NCBI RefSeq assembly: GCF_913020055.1
Contig: NZ_CAJWCF010000001.1
Span: 53,969-117,968, forward strand
DNA length: 64,000 nucleotides
Source of the DNA: an uncultured Paraglaciecola sp.
GTDB lineage: Bacteria; Pseudomonadota; Gammaproteobacteria; Enterobacterales; Alteromonadaceae
Reading direction: 5' to 3'
The position numbers and the translations under genes were made by a program. Under the pieces are notes generated by a model. It made no database searches. It saw only the letters and a list, made by a program, of their open reading frames with translations, and had not been told where the DNA came from. This document shows, in pieces, positions 48,383 to 57,658 of this stretch; positions within the stretch are counted from its first letter, which is position 1; the number at the start of each line of letters is the position of its first letter.

Positions 48383-50531
48383 ATGGATGCTTCACTTCTA
48401 ACAGCTTTAGGTTTATTAGACTGCGTAGTTTTTAAACGCGTAGCAGCTGTAAAGTTTTAAGTGATCTATAAATCTGGGAATTGGCTCGATGAATTACTGT
48501 CTGAAACGGTAGGTAAAAAAGTCTGTGTTATTGAACAAAACTCAGCCTACCTAGAAGATTTTTTAATTGACGCCGAACACCTTTGGCAAACCAACAAAGA
48601 TGGAAGAATTGAATCTGGTATATGGACAGAACAATTATCCACTCAGTTGATTCGGTTGGAGGCATCAGCAGTTCAAGCTGACCACCAAAGTTATTTAGTC
48701 GTCAATAAACTAGAAGATAAATATAACCAAAAACAGCAAACTCTGCAGATTGCCCGTGAGATGTTATTGTCGACTGACAAAATATCTGAGCAACATGACT
48801 ATCTACATGCTCGTTTGGAAGAGTTACTTAGTGAGCCCAATGGTTCACTTGCAGCACAACAACCCGTTGCCCAAGCTTTGTCGCAAACTGATTTGGGTGT
48901 GGCTATCCTAGATGCTGAATTACGCTTATTGAATTGTAATCCAGCCTTGCGCGCGCTATTTGATGATTCACAAGTAGAATTGGATCTCCCTCCAGACAAA
49001 CTGATACTAGAGCTTTTCAGAGCACAATATCCTGAGTGTGAACGTATATTTTCCACAGCAAGTTCGTGGACAGGTGAGATTTATTGGTTAAACCCACCAC
49101 AACAAGGTAAGTGGCTTAAGTTATCTATACATCCTATAAAAAGCGAAACACAAAGAGTACAGAACTGGTTATTTAGTGTGAGCGATGTCACTCAAATAAA
49201 ATACTTACTTAGACGCAATGAGAAGTTAACTCACTTCGATGCACTCACAGACTTACCCAACAGACAGTATTTTTGGCAAAATTTAGAAAACAAAATAAAA
49301 CAAAATCGCCCATTTTATCTATTGTACATCGACATTAAACAGTTCAAACGAATTACATGGTCATTTGGTAGGCGATGAAGTCATAAAAGATTTGTCAAAA
49401 CGACTCAATTCCATTACCCATGCTGATGACATGATAGCTAAGATTGGCGGGACAGAGTTTGCCATAATCATGGGACTCAACCATTTACATACTCAAATTT
49501 CGTCACAAGACCAAACTCAGTGTGTGAAATTTGCCAAAGAATTGATTAGTGCTAGTTGTTTACCATTCTATTTAAGCTCTGGGCAGAAATGCGAAATTGG
49601 TTTAAATGTTGGCGCAGCAGCATTCCCACAAGATGCTAATAGTGCAGAAGAATTAATGAAGTATGCCGATTTGGCCGTTTATTCTGCCAAGAAAAAAACA
49701 AAGAGTAGTATTGAGTTTTACTCAAAAAAACTAGTCGACGCATCACTTAAGCGTATTGAGATGGAAGATGCTCTTCGTAACGCCATAGAAAAACAAAAAT
49801 TTGAGTTATATTTACAACCTATGTTGGACTTGGACTGTGGCAAAATAGTTAAAGCAGAAGCCTTAATCAGATGGAATCATCCAAATGGTCATGTGGTTTC
49901 ACCAGACGAGTTTATTCCATTGGCTGAACAAACAGGGTTAATCATTCCTATGGGTAAATGGGTGATAAAGGAAGCCTGTTCAATCCTGCAACAATTAAGT
50001 GCAAAAGGCGAAGAGATTAAACTCTCGATCAATCTATCTCCTCGTCAGGTAAGCGATCGCCAATTATTCGAATTTATTAAAAATAGTGTAGAAAAGGCTC
50101 AAATTGATCCACAACGATTAGAGTTAGAACTTACCGAAGGTGTGTTAATAGACAATTATGACAAAGTAAATTATCTACTTGATGAAGTACGAAAATTAGG
50201 CATAACAGTCTCAATCGATGACTTTGGCACTGGTTATAGTTCACTGGCTTATTTGCAAAAACTACCCATTGACCGGCTCAAAATAGACAAGTCATTTGTC
50301 AAAGAACTCATCGAAAATAGCAATGACAGTCATGGTGCAATCATACTTGCGGTAATCGCCATAGCCCGCAGCCTAAGATTAGAAGTCATAGCAGAGGGTG
50401 TGGAAACTACCTTACAAAAAGATTTCCTCAAACTAAATAATTGCAACATAGTTCAAGGTTACTTGTTTAGCCGACCTGTACCTTACGACGATTTTTGTAT
50501 TTTACTCGAAGAACAAAAAAATACGCATTAA
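48383..50531 (+). pseudogene. PAS-GGDEF-EAL protein gene with nonsense codon and frameshift
   Basis: ATG 48383, 8 bp after the GTPase stop, opens MDASLLTALGLLDCVVFKRV and meets TAA at 48458-48460. The same frame continues from 48461 (VIYKSGNWLDELL) through a PAS-like region to the GGDEF start (HFDALTDLPNR, LYIDIKQFKRI). At about 49355 the frame shifts by +1, consistent with loss of some 8 bases between FKRI and HGHLVGDEV. The rest runs open to 50531: GGTEF (degenerate GGDEF) and a full EAL domain (EALIRW, NLSPRQ, ELTEG, DDFGTGYSS, KIDKSF, EGVET). As two fragments neither gives a working cyclase; a stand-alone EAL fragment is possible. Confidence 0.8.
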
Positions 50532-50553
50532 GCCAAAATAGCACTCATACCCT

Positions 50554-51360
50554 TTATTTTTTATTCATCGACAATATCTGTATCTGCAATTTTGCTATTT
50601 GCTCAGAGATGTCTTTTAGACTTGGCTCTCCCTCTTCTTCCAAAGCTTCAGCGCGAGCATTAGCATTTTCCTGCTCCATGACATTTACCACAATACCAAT
50701 CACCATATTTAAAAATGCAAAAGCAGTAAAGAAAATAAAGCTTAGATAAAATAGCCAACTCATTGGATACACTTCCATTGTTTCATACATCACGTCTGTC
50801 CAATCTTCAAAAGTCATCACCCTAAATAGGGTCAGCAATGAAATAGTGATGTCACCCCATAAAACAGGGTTAATTGTTTCGAACAAGGTGCTTCCAACGG
50901 CGGCATAAATATAGAAGATGATAAACATCAGCAACATCACATAACCAAGCTGCGGGAGTGCCTTGATTAAAGAAACCAATAAAATTCTAAGTTCAGGAAT
51001 GATTGAAATCATTCTGAGCACTCTAAATACCCGAACTAGTCTTGCAACCAACGCCAACTCGGTATCGTCTGCTGGTATCAAGCTAACGATAACGATCAAG
51101 GTATCGAAGATATTCCAGAAGCTTTTAAAAAAGTCCCGCTTTCGATGCTCTGCCAAAAATCTGATTGTGATTTCTGTCAGAAAAAAAGCACTGATAAACC
51201 AATCTAGGAACTTAGCAATACTGTGCATAGTAGCCGACATTTCATAGGTTTTGGCACCAACCAAAAGGGCAGAAAATACGATAACCGTCACTACGAAAAT
51301 TTCGAATAATTTGTTTGAACGAATTTGAATGAATTTGGCTTTTAGAGTAGAAACTTGCAT
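50554..51360 (-). CDS. Bacterial voltage-gated cation channel
   Basis: A 268-residue single-domain six-helix channel of the NaChBac/NavAb family, assembling as a tetramer. S4 carries four arginines at every third position (R107, R110, R113, R116). The selectivity filter is TFEDWTD (183-189), with more acidic residues than the TLESW of NaChBac. S6 is followed by a C-terminal coiled coil (about 228-268). Low sequence identity outside these regions does not allow ion selectivity to be fixed; the acidic filter could permit calcium. Confidence 0.92.
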   Translation of the reverse strand: MQVSTLKAKFIQIRSNKLFEIFVVTVIVFSALLVGAKTYEMSATMHSIAKFLDWFISAFFLTEITIRFLAEHRKRDFFKSFWNIFDTLIVIVSLIPADDTELALVARLVRVFRVLRMISIIPELRILLVSLIKALPQLGYVMLLMFIIFYIYAAVGSTLFETINPVLWGDITISLLTLFRVMTFEDWTDVMYETMEVYPMSWLFYLSFIFFTAFAFLNMVIGIVVNVMEQENANARAEALEEEGEPSLKDISEQIAKLQIQILSMNKK

Positions 51361-51517
51361 CTTGGGAAATGGTTCTCAGAAAATAGTAAAATCGGCGTTA
51401 GAGTATTCATTTGATCTAGACTGTCAATCAATTATCGACAACCCCAGAAGATTTTATTCATTGGGCGGAAACATTCTCTTATAGTTTTTGGCTGACGTAC
51501 CTTCCCATTCTAACCAT

Positions 51518-51543
51518 AAAAAAGGGCAGCTAAAGCCACCCTA
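51518..51543 (-). terminator. Rho-independent terminator of tolC
   Basis: On the minus strand AGGGTGGC-TTTA-GCTGCCCT forms an 8-bp stem with two wobble pairs, followed directly by six T's. Confidence 0.85.
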
Positions 51544-51561
51544 AATATTAACTTGCTTTTG

Positions 51562-52944
51562 TTAGCTGGCTTTAGCAGACATCAATCCACGGTTGATATC
51601 GACCAAGTCTTGCTCGGTTAAGTTCCCCGACGCACGCTTCAAATCCAATATCGCACTAATGAAATCATAACGAGCACTGGCTAGTCTTTGCCTAGCATCA
51701 AACTGATTTCTGGTACTGTTAAGCACATCAACAATAGTCCTAGTACCTACATCAAAACCAGCTTCAGTGGCTTTTAATGCACTATCAGCCGAAACCACTG
51801 CTTGTTGTAAAGCACGGATTGTCGAAGTCGCCGCAATGACATCATTGTAGGCTGAACGCACGGAACGCACTGTCGAACGGTAAGCCAACTCTAAATCTTC
51901 ACTGGCTGCCACAAAGCGATATCTAGCTTGTGCTGTTTGTGCGTTTACTGCACCACCTGAGTAAATCGGTACATTTAATGTAATACCGATAGAATTCGAG
52001 TCTGTAGCTGGAAAATTAATACCATTGGTATCTGAATCATTTCTTCCATAGCTACCTGATAACGACAAGGTTGGGAGGTGTCCAGCCCTTGCTGATGAGA
52101 TGTCTTCCTTTGCAATTTCCTTTGCAATGTTACGTACCATTAGATCGAGATTCATTTCTTCGGCTATTTTGAGCCAGTTATCAACACCAACAGGTGATGG
52201 ACGTGTTGCACTAAAACTTTCGGTATTCAATACCGAAATATTGCCGTGATATTTACCCGTGATTTCACGCATCTGCTCTAAACGCAATTCAACCACATTT
52301 TCAGTAATAATTTCTTGAGCAACGGTATTATCAAAATTAGCCTGAGCTTCATGTACGTCTGTAATTGCCGTTAAACCCACATTAAAGCGCTGCTTGGTTT
52401 GTTCTAGCTGTCGCTCAATGGCTCGTTTTTCCGCCTGAACAAAAGTTAAACTATCTTTTGCCCGAAGAATTGCCAAGTATGCACCGGTTGTTCTAACAAT
52501 CAGGTCTTGCTTGGACAAAGCGTAATTGGTATCACTTTGTTGAGCCACCTTTTCAGCCCTATCCAATGCAATCCAGTTTTGATAGTCGTACAATGACATT
52601 CTTAACTCTAGACCCATATTGAGAGTTTTAGAGTCCTGTTGGGTAACGTTACCAAACTCCAGTGGGGCATCTGGATTATCTTCACTTGGACCCGACAATA
52701 GTGGAATAGATTCTCTACTTCCATCGGTATAACCGATAGAACCAGATATTTGAGGTAATAAACTTGCTCGACTTAATGATATACCTTCAAAGGCAGCGTC
52801 TCTGTCAGCTTTAGCACGGTTGACAGTAGGGTCTTTCTCAATAGCCATTTGATAGACTTGATAGAGATCATCTGCAAACACAGACGTAGAGAGCCCCATG
52901 CTGATCCCTATGCAGATAAACGACGACAAAAATGTTTTTTTCAT
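51562..52944 (-). CDS. tolC: TolC family outer membrane channel
   Basis: A 460-residue outer-membrane export channel. The signal peptide ends near VFA/DDL. The two homologous halves show the TolC pattern: DLYQVYQMAIEKDPTVNRA at the start, QTKQRFNVGLTAITDVHEAQ in the first coiled coil, and ALKATEAGFDVGTRTIVDVLN in the second. AGGA precedes the ATG. It serves RND, ABC and MFS tripartite exporters. It is divergent from nudF, in the E. coli neighbourhood order. Confidence 0.94.
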   Translation of the reverse strand: MKKTFLSSFICIGISMGLSTSVFADDLYQVYQMAIEKDPTVNRAKADRDAAFEGISLSRASLLPQISGSIGYTDGSRESIPLLSGPSEDNPDAPLEFGNVTQQDSKTLNMGLELRMSLYDYQNWIALDRAEKVAQQSDTNYALSKQDLIVRTTGAYLAILRAKDSLTFVQAEKRAIERQLEQTKQRFNVGLTAITDVHEAQANFDNTVAQEIITENVVELRLEQMREITGKYHGNISVLNTESFSATRPSPVGVDNWLKIAEEMNLDLMVRNIAKEIAKEDISSARAGHLPTLSLSGSYGRNDSDTNGINFPATDSNSIGITLNVPIYSGGAVNAQTAQARYRFVAASEDLELAYRSTVRSVRSAYNDVIAATSTIRALQQAVVSADSALKATEAGFDVGTRTIVDVLNSTRNQFDARQRLASARYDFISAILDLKRASGNLTEQDLVDINRGLMSAKAS

Positions 52945-53113
52945 TGGAAGTCCTATGTGGTTCCTAATCCGACCCTAGTTTTGTATGCCACACGGCTACG
53001 TCTAGTCGAATACTTTTTATGTGATAGTAAAGTCTAAGCAAAACAAGTGTTAAGTAACAATGCTTTGTGGTAACACCAAGGGCTCAAGTGTAACAGAATA
53101 TTATAAATTAATA

Positions 53114-53171
53114 GACCCTAGGCACGCCAGCATATGAAACTTCCTTATGCTAGGCTTAAGTTTCTAGGGTC
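53114..53171 (+). other. Nested inverted repeats upstream of nudF
   Basis: Outer arms GACCCTAG (53114-53121) and CTAGGGTC (53164-53171) enclose inner AGCATA/TATGCT arms. It lies 33 bp before the nudF start, in the 260-bp tolC-nudF gap. It could be an operator or a structured 5' leader; I recognise no known site. Confidence 0.35.
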
Positions 53172-53204
53172 AGTTGGTACAAAGTTAATCGTTACGGAGA
53201 CAAT

Positions 53205-53840
53205 TTGAAAGAAAATCAACAAAAGCCTCAACAATTTTCAAGTGAAGATGTACAAATATTGAGCAAGAAAACCCTATATCAAGGTTTTTTTAAGATGAGT
53301 AAATACGCGTTTAAACATAAATTGTTTGAAGGTGGATGGAGTGACGTGGTCGAACGAGAGGTTTTTGAACGAGGCCACGCCATAGCTGTTTTGCCATACG
53401 ACCCTGTACTAGATGAATTTGTGATGATTGAACAAGTTCGAATTGGGGCACTCCCAACCTCCACTTCCCCTTGGTTACTAGAAGTAGTGGCTGGAATTAT
53501 TGATGAAGGCGAAACACCTGAAGATGTATGCTGCAGAGAAGCCAAGGAAGAAGCCGGCTTAGAGATTAAAAAATTACACAAAGCGCTTAGTTATTTATCT
53601 AGCCCAGGTGGCACAACAGAACGCTTACATATCTATGTGGGTTTGGTAGATGCCAGTAACGCTAAAGGTGTACACGGGTTAGAATATGAAAGTGAAGACA
53701 TTTTGGTACATAGAGTCTCCACTTCTGAGGCACTCGACTGGATTAACCAAGGAAAAATCGATAATGCTGCCACGCTTATTGCCTTACAATGGTTTGCTAT
53801 GAATAAACAACAAATTTTGGAAAAATGGTCACATGACTAA
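53205..53840 (+). CDS. nudF: ADP-ribose diphosphatase
   Basis: A 211-residue Nudix hydrolase splitting ADP-ribose into AMP and ribose-5-phosphate. The Nudix box GIIDEGETPEDVCCREAKEEAGL is complete (longer than shown motif limits, at about residues 101-125), and the downstream SSPGGTTERLHIYVG is NudF-specific. The start is TTG at 53205, supported by GGAG 53196-53199. It overlaps yqiB by 8 bp. Confidence 0.93.
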   Translation: MKENQQKPQQFSSEDVQILSKKTLYQGFFKMSKYAFKHKLFEGGWSDVVEREVFERGHAIAVLPYDPVLDEFVMIEQVRIGALPTSTSPWLLEVVAGIIDEGETPEDVCCREAKEEAGLEIKKLHKALSYLSSPGGTTERLHIYVGLVDASNAKGVHGLEYESEDILVHRVSTSEALDWINQGKIDNAATLIALQWFAMNKQQILEKWSHD

Positions 53841-54276
53841 AGAAATGGGTCGTAAATATGTGCCAAAATTAGCCAACATGCATAAGGTGTGTGAGGTCAA
53901 CTATGGACGTTTGTTAAGGCTTCTTCCAGATTGTGATACACAAGATTTACAGTATCAATTTGAAGTAAATGTGAGTTTGATTTACACCATTAAAATTATC
54001 GACTGTAGCCGCTACACCAGTACCTTAGAAATGTCACAAAAAAGCCAGATGGGATTTGAGTTTCTGCGTCCTGTGGTGCAAGTAAGATTGTACCATGATG
54101 CCAAAATGGCAGAGGTGATCAGCGCACAGAACATAGGCTCATTAAAGCCAAGCTATCAATACCCTAATATTAAAATGTATCAAAAAAACGAAAAAGAAAT
54201 GGTAAATCTATTTTTGGCTGAGTGGGTACAGTTTTGTTTAACTCAAAGTGATCAACTACATTCATCTGAAGCCTAA
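53833..54276 (+). CDS. yqiB: YqiB family protein (DUF1249)
   Basis: A 147-residue protein matching E. coli YqiB: YVPKLANMHKVCEVNYGRLLRLLPD, then FEFLRPVVQVRLYHDAKMAEV-type sequence and NEKEMVNLFLAEWVQFCL. Function unknown; always between nudF and cpdA in this group. Overlaps nudF by 8 bp. Confidence 0.93.
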   Translation: MTKEMGRKYVPKLANMHKVCEVNYGRLLRLLPDCDTQDLQYQFEVNVSLIYTIKIIDCSRYTSTLEMSQKSQMGFEFLRPVVQVRLYHDAKMAEVISAQNIGSLKPSYQYPNIKMYQKNEKEMVNLFLAEWVQFCLTQSDQLHSSEA

Positions 54277-54289
54277 GCTATTCCAAAAT

Positions 54290-55036
54290 ATGAAAATTGT
54301 ACAAATATCAGATTGTCATTTGTTTGCTGATAGCAGCAAAATCGGATACAACAACATTAATCCTTTTCTAAGCCTAGAACGAGTTTTAGCGGAAGTAAAA
54401 ATACAAAGTCCAGATGTGTTACTAGTCACGGGTGATATTAGTGGTGATGGTTCTGGGCAAAGTTATCAACATTTTTCTCATTTAATCCAAGGGGCACAAA
54501 TAGGCTGCCGAATTGGCATTATCCCAGGTAATCATGACAATCAACAACAACTAGCAGCAAATATTGTAGAACAATACCTGTGGTTACATCATCCAAGAAT
54601 GGTTTTGCCTAACCAATGGCATATTCATTTATTAGACACCCAGTATCACCAAACAATTGGCCAAATATCAGAAAATCACCTCACGTCTTTAACTGAATAC
54701 GTACAACAACATTCAAATGAATATCACCTGCTAGCCGCCCATCACCACCCAATTCCTTGTGGAGGTTGGATGGATAAACACGAATGGACAAACCGGCAAA
54801 AATTTAATGCTGTTGTAGCTAATCATCAATCAATCAAAGGCGTGATCTATGGGCATATACACACCGCAATCGACCAGCAAGTAGACCAATGTTTATATAT
54901 GGCATGCCCGGCTACTTGTTGGCAGTTTGCAAACCAAGAGTCTTTTGCTACAACCGATATAAAGCCGGGATTTAGAGTGATTAATCTTCTAGAAAATGGT
55001 CAAATAACAACATCTATTCATCGGCTTATCGAGTAA
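54290..55036 (+). CDS. cpdA: 3',5'-cyclic-AMP phosphodiesterase
   Basis: A 248-residue class III calcineurin-like phosphodiesterase that lowers cAMP. Metal-binding motifs are all present: SDCHLF, VTGDISGDGS, PGNHD, AAHHHP and YGHIHTA. ATG 54290 gives the family N-terminus MKIVQISDCH; an open frame runs 14 codons further back from a GTG. It lies in the nudF-yqiB-cpdA-yqiA-parE operon. Confidence 0.94.
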   Translation: MKIVQISDCHLFADSSKIGYNNINPFLSLERVLAEVKIQSPDVLLVTGDISGDGSGQSYQHFSHLIQGAQIGCRIGIIPGNHDNQQQLAANIVEQYLWLHHPRMVLPNQWHIHLLDTQYHQTIGQISENHLTSLTEYVQQHSNEYHLLAAHHHPIPCGGWMDKHEWTNRQKFNAVVANHQSIKGVIYGHIHTAIDQQVDQCLYMACPATCWQFANQESFATTDIKPGFRVINLLENGQITTSIHRLIE

Positions 55037-55045
55037 CCCTTCACA

Positions 55046-55624
55046 GTGCAATATGTTGTTATTTATTTACATGGATTTCTTAGTTCTCCAGAGTCACAAA
55101 AAGCCACTCAAACACTTAATTTTGTAAAAACTTACTTTCCAAATTTAACAATAGAAATACCGCAGCTTTCTAATTATCCAAATGACGCGGTGACAATTAT
55201 CGAACAATGTATTACTAAACATAAAGATAAAAAATTACGTTTTATTGGTAGCTCGTTAGGTGGTTTTTTATCCACATTCATGGTGGAAAAATATTCTGGG
55301 AAAGCGGTGTTAATTAACCCTGCGGTGCGCCCTTTTGAATTGTTAGGTGATTTTTTGGGTGAACATATTAATCCGTATACCCAACAAAAATTTTTACTGG
55401 AAAATAAACATATTGATGAACTTCGTGAATTGGATACGCCTACTTTAAAGCCAACATCTGATTATTGGGTGTTATTACAAACGGCAGACGAAACCCTAGA
55501 CTACCGTCAAGCAGAATCCAAATATCAAGAATATAAGTTGAGCATAGAACAAGGTGGCGATCATAGTTTTCAAGATTTCCAGAGATTCTTACCAGATATT
55601 TTTAGGTTTCTACTGCAAGACTAA
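55046..55624 (+). CDS. yqiA: YqiA family esterase
   Basis: A 192-residue alpha/beta hydrolase. IYLHGFLSSPESQKA forms the oxyanion region, GSSLGGF is the nucleophile elbow, and GGDHSFQDF holds the catalytic His. The start is a GTG at 55046, 9 bp after cpdA. E. coli YqiA cleaves acyl-CoA-type and aryl esters; the physiological substrate is unknown. Confidence 0.92.
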   Translation: MQYVVIYLHGFLSSPESQKATQTLNFVKTYFPNLTIEIPQLSNYPNDAVTIIEQCITKHKDKKLRFIGSSLGGFLSTFMVEKYSGKAVLINPAVRPFELLGDFLGEHINPYTQQKFLLENKHIDELRELDTPTLKPTSDYWVLLQTADETLDYRQAESKYQEYKLSIEQGGDHSFQDFQRFLPDIFRFLLQD

Positions 55625-55724
55625 TTGAAGCTTGGTATAACATGTTTCTTGATAATAGATTTAGCACCTTGTGGGTATTCCCACACAACCACCAATCGAA
55701 TAATAAGAGCTCTGATTAAGAACT

Positions 55725-57614
55725 ATGTCAAACGAATATAACGCAGATGCCATTGAAGTATTGAACGGCCTTGAGCCTGTTCAACGTCGCCCAGGTATGT
55801 ATACCGATACCACCCGCCCCAACCACCTGAGTCAAGAAGTGATTGATAACAGTGTGGATGAAGCCTTAGGTGGGTTTGCCACCTCAATTCGAGTGGTGTT
55901 ACACCCAGATCAATCACTTGAAGTGACAGATGACGGTCGTGGTATGCCAGTGGACATTCATCCTGAAGAAAAAATATCAGGTGTCGAGTTGATCATGACC
56001 AAGCTCCATGCTGGCGGCAAGTTCTCAAATAAAAACTACCAGTTTTCAGGTGGTTTGCATGGCGTAGGCATTTCAGTGGTTAATGCCTTATCCAAAAGAG
56101 TAGAAGTGAATATTCGCCGTGATGGCAACGTGCATCAAATTGCCTTTGAAAACGGCGACAAAGTGCAAGAGTTAGAAATTGTAGATACTTGCGGCAAACG
56201 CAACACCGGCACCAAAGTGCATTTTTGGCCTGATCCAAAATATTTTGATTCTTCTAAATTTTCAGTCTCTAAACTTTTACATGTATTACGCGCCAAGGCT
56301 GTGTTGTGTCCGGGTTTACGCATTCGATTTGATGATAAAATCAGCAACGAAACCACAGAGTGGTACTTCGAAGATGGCTTACGTGACTACTTGTACCAAT
56401 CGGTAAAAGAATATGTGACCTTGCCAGCCGACAGCCCCTTTGTAGGTGCTATTTCAGGTAACACCGAAGCCGCTGATTGGGCAGTGATGTGGTTACCCGA
56501 AGGTGGTGAAATGATCACCGAAAGTTATGTCAACCTTATCCCAACAGCGCAAGGCGGGACACACGTTAATGGTTTACGTCAGGGCTTGTTAGAGTCGATG
56601 CGTGAATTTTGTGAATTTAGAAACTTATTGCCGCGAGGTGTAAAACTCACTCCTGAAGATATCTGGGATCGTTGTAGCTATGTTTTGTCTACCAAAATGC
56701 AAGATCCACAATTTGCTGGGCAAATAAAAGAACGTTTATCCTCACGCCAAGCGGCCGCTTTTGTATCAGGAGTAGTCAAAGATGCCTTTAGCTTATGGCT
56801 TAATCAACATACCGATGTGGCAGAGTTATTGGCTGATATGTGTATTAACAATGCACAAACCCGTTTACGCCAAAGTAAAAAAGTGGCCCGTAAAAAGGTC
56901 ACTCAAGGTCCTGCATTGCCCGGTAAACTCACTGATTGTTCGACTCAAGATACCAGCCGTTCAGAATTATTTTTAGTAGAAGGAGATTCAGCTGGCGGCT
57001 CGGCAAAACAGGCCAGAGATCGTGAATTTCAAGCAATTATGCCGCTACGTGGGAAGATCCTAAATAGCTGGGAAGTCGACTCATCTCAAGTATTAGCCTC
57101 ACAAGAAATTCATGATATTTCTGTGGCCCTAGGTATCGATCCAGATTCCGAGGATTTGAGTGGATTACGTTATGACAAAATCTGTATTTTGGCCGATGCT
57201 GACTCAGATGGTCTTCATATTGCCACCTTGTTATGTGCCCTATTCGTTAAACATTTTAGAACCCTAGTCAATACTGGGCATGTGTATGTGGCTATGCCTC
57301 CGCTGTTTAGAATTGATATAGGCAAAGACGTGTATTACGCCTTAGATGAGGGTGAAAAAGAAGGCATTTTGGACCGTATAGTCGCCGAGAAAAAACGCGG
57401 CAAAGTCAACGTGCAACGTTTCAAAGGACTGGGTGAAATGAACCCATTACAATTGCGCGAAACCACCATGGACCCTAATACTCGTAGGTTGGTTCAGCTT
57501 ATGGTAGACGACTCAGAACAAATGTTAGAAATGATGGATATGCTGCTCGCCAAAAAACGCGCGCCAGATCGCAAAGAATGGCTTGAATCGAAAGGAAATA
57601 TGGCGATTGTTTAG
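55725..57614 (+). CDS. parE: DNA topoisomerase IV subunit B
   Basis: A 629-residue ATPase subunit that pairs with ParC to decatenate chromosomes. The GHKL motifs EVIDNSVDEA and DDGRGMPVD, the GGLHGVGISVVNAL lid, the Toprim EGDSAGGSAKQARD and the metal-binding DADSDG are intact. It ends the nudF-yqiB-cpdA-yqiA-parE block as in E. coli. Confidence 0.97.
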   Translation: MSNEYNADAIEVLNGLEPVQRRPGMYTDTTRPNHLSQEVIDNSVDEALGGFATSIRVVLHPDQSLEVTDDGRGMPVDIHPEEKISGVELIMTKLHAGGKFSNKNYQFSGGLHGVGISVVNALSKRVEVNIRRDGNVHQIAFENGDKVQELEIVDTCGKRNTGTKVHFWPDPKYFDSSKFSVSKLLHVLRAKAVLCPGLRIRFDDKISNETTEWYFEDGLRDYLYQSVKEYVTLPADSPFVGAISGNTEAADWAVMWLPEGGEMITESYVNLIPTAQGGTHVNGLRQGLLESMREFCEFRNLLPRGVKLTPEDIWDRCSYVLSTKMQDPQFAGQIKERLSSRQAAAFVSGVVKDAFSLWLNQHTDVAELLADMCINNAQTRLRQSKKVARKKVTQGPALPGKLTDCSTQDTSRSELFLVEGDSAGGSAKQARDREFQAIMPLRGKILNSWEVDSSQVLASQEIHDISVALGIDPDSEDLSGLRYDKICILADADSDGLHIATLLCALFVKHFRTLVNTGHVYVAMPPLFRIDIGKDVYYALDEGEKEGILDRIVAEKKRGKVNVQRFKGLGEMNPLQLRETTMDPNTRRLVQLMVDDSEQMLEMMDMLLAKKRAPDRKEWLESKGNMAIV

Positions 57615-57658
57615 TTGTAACTACCCACATCAACGACCAAGCTTAGAGGGAACCTATC

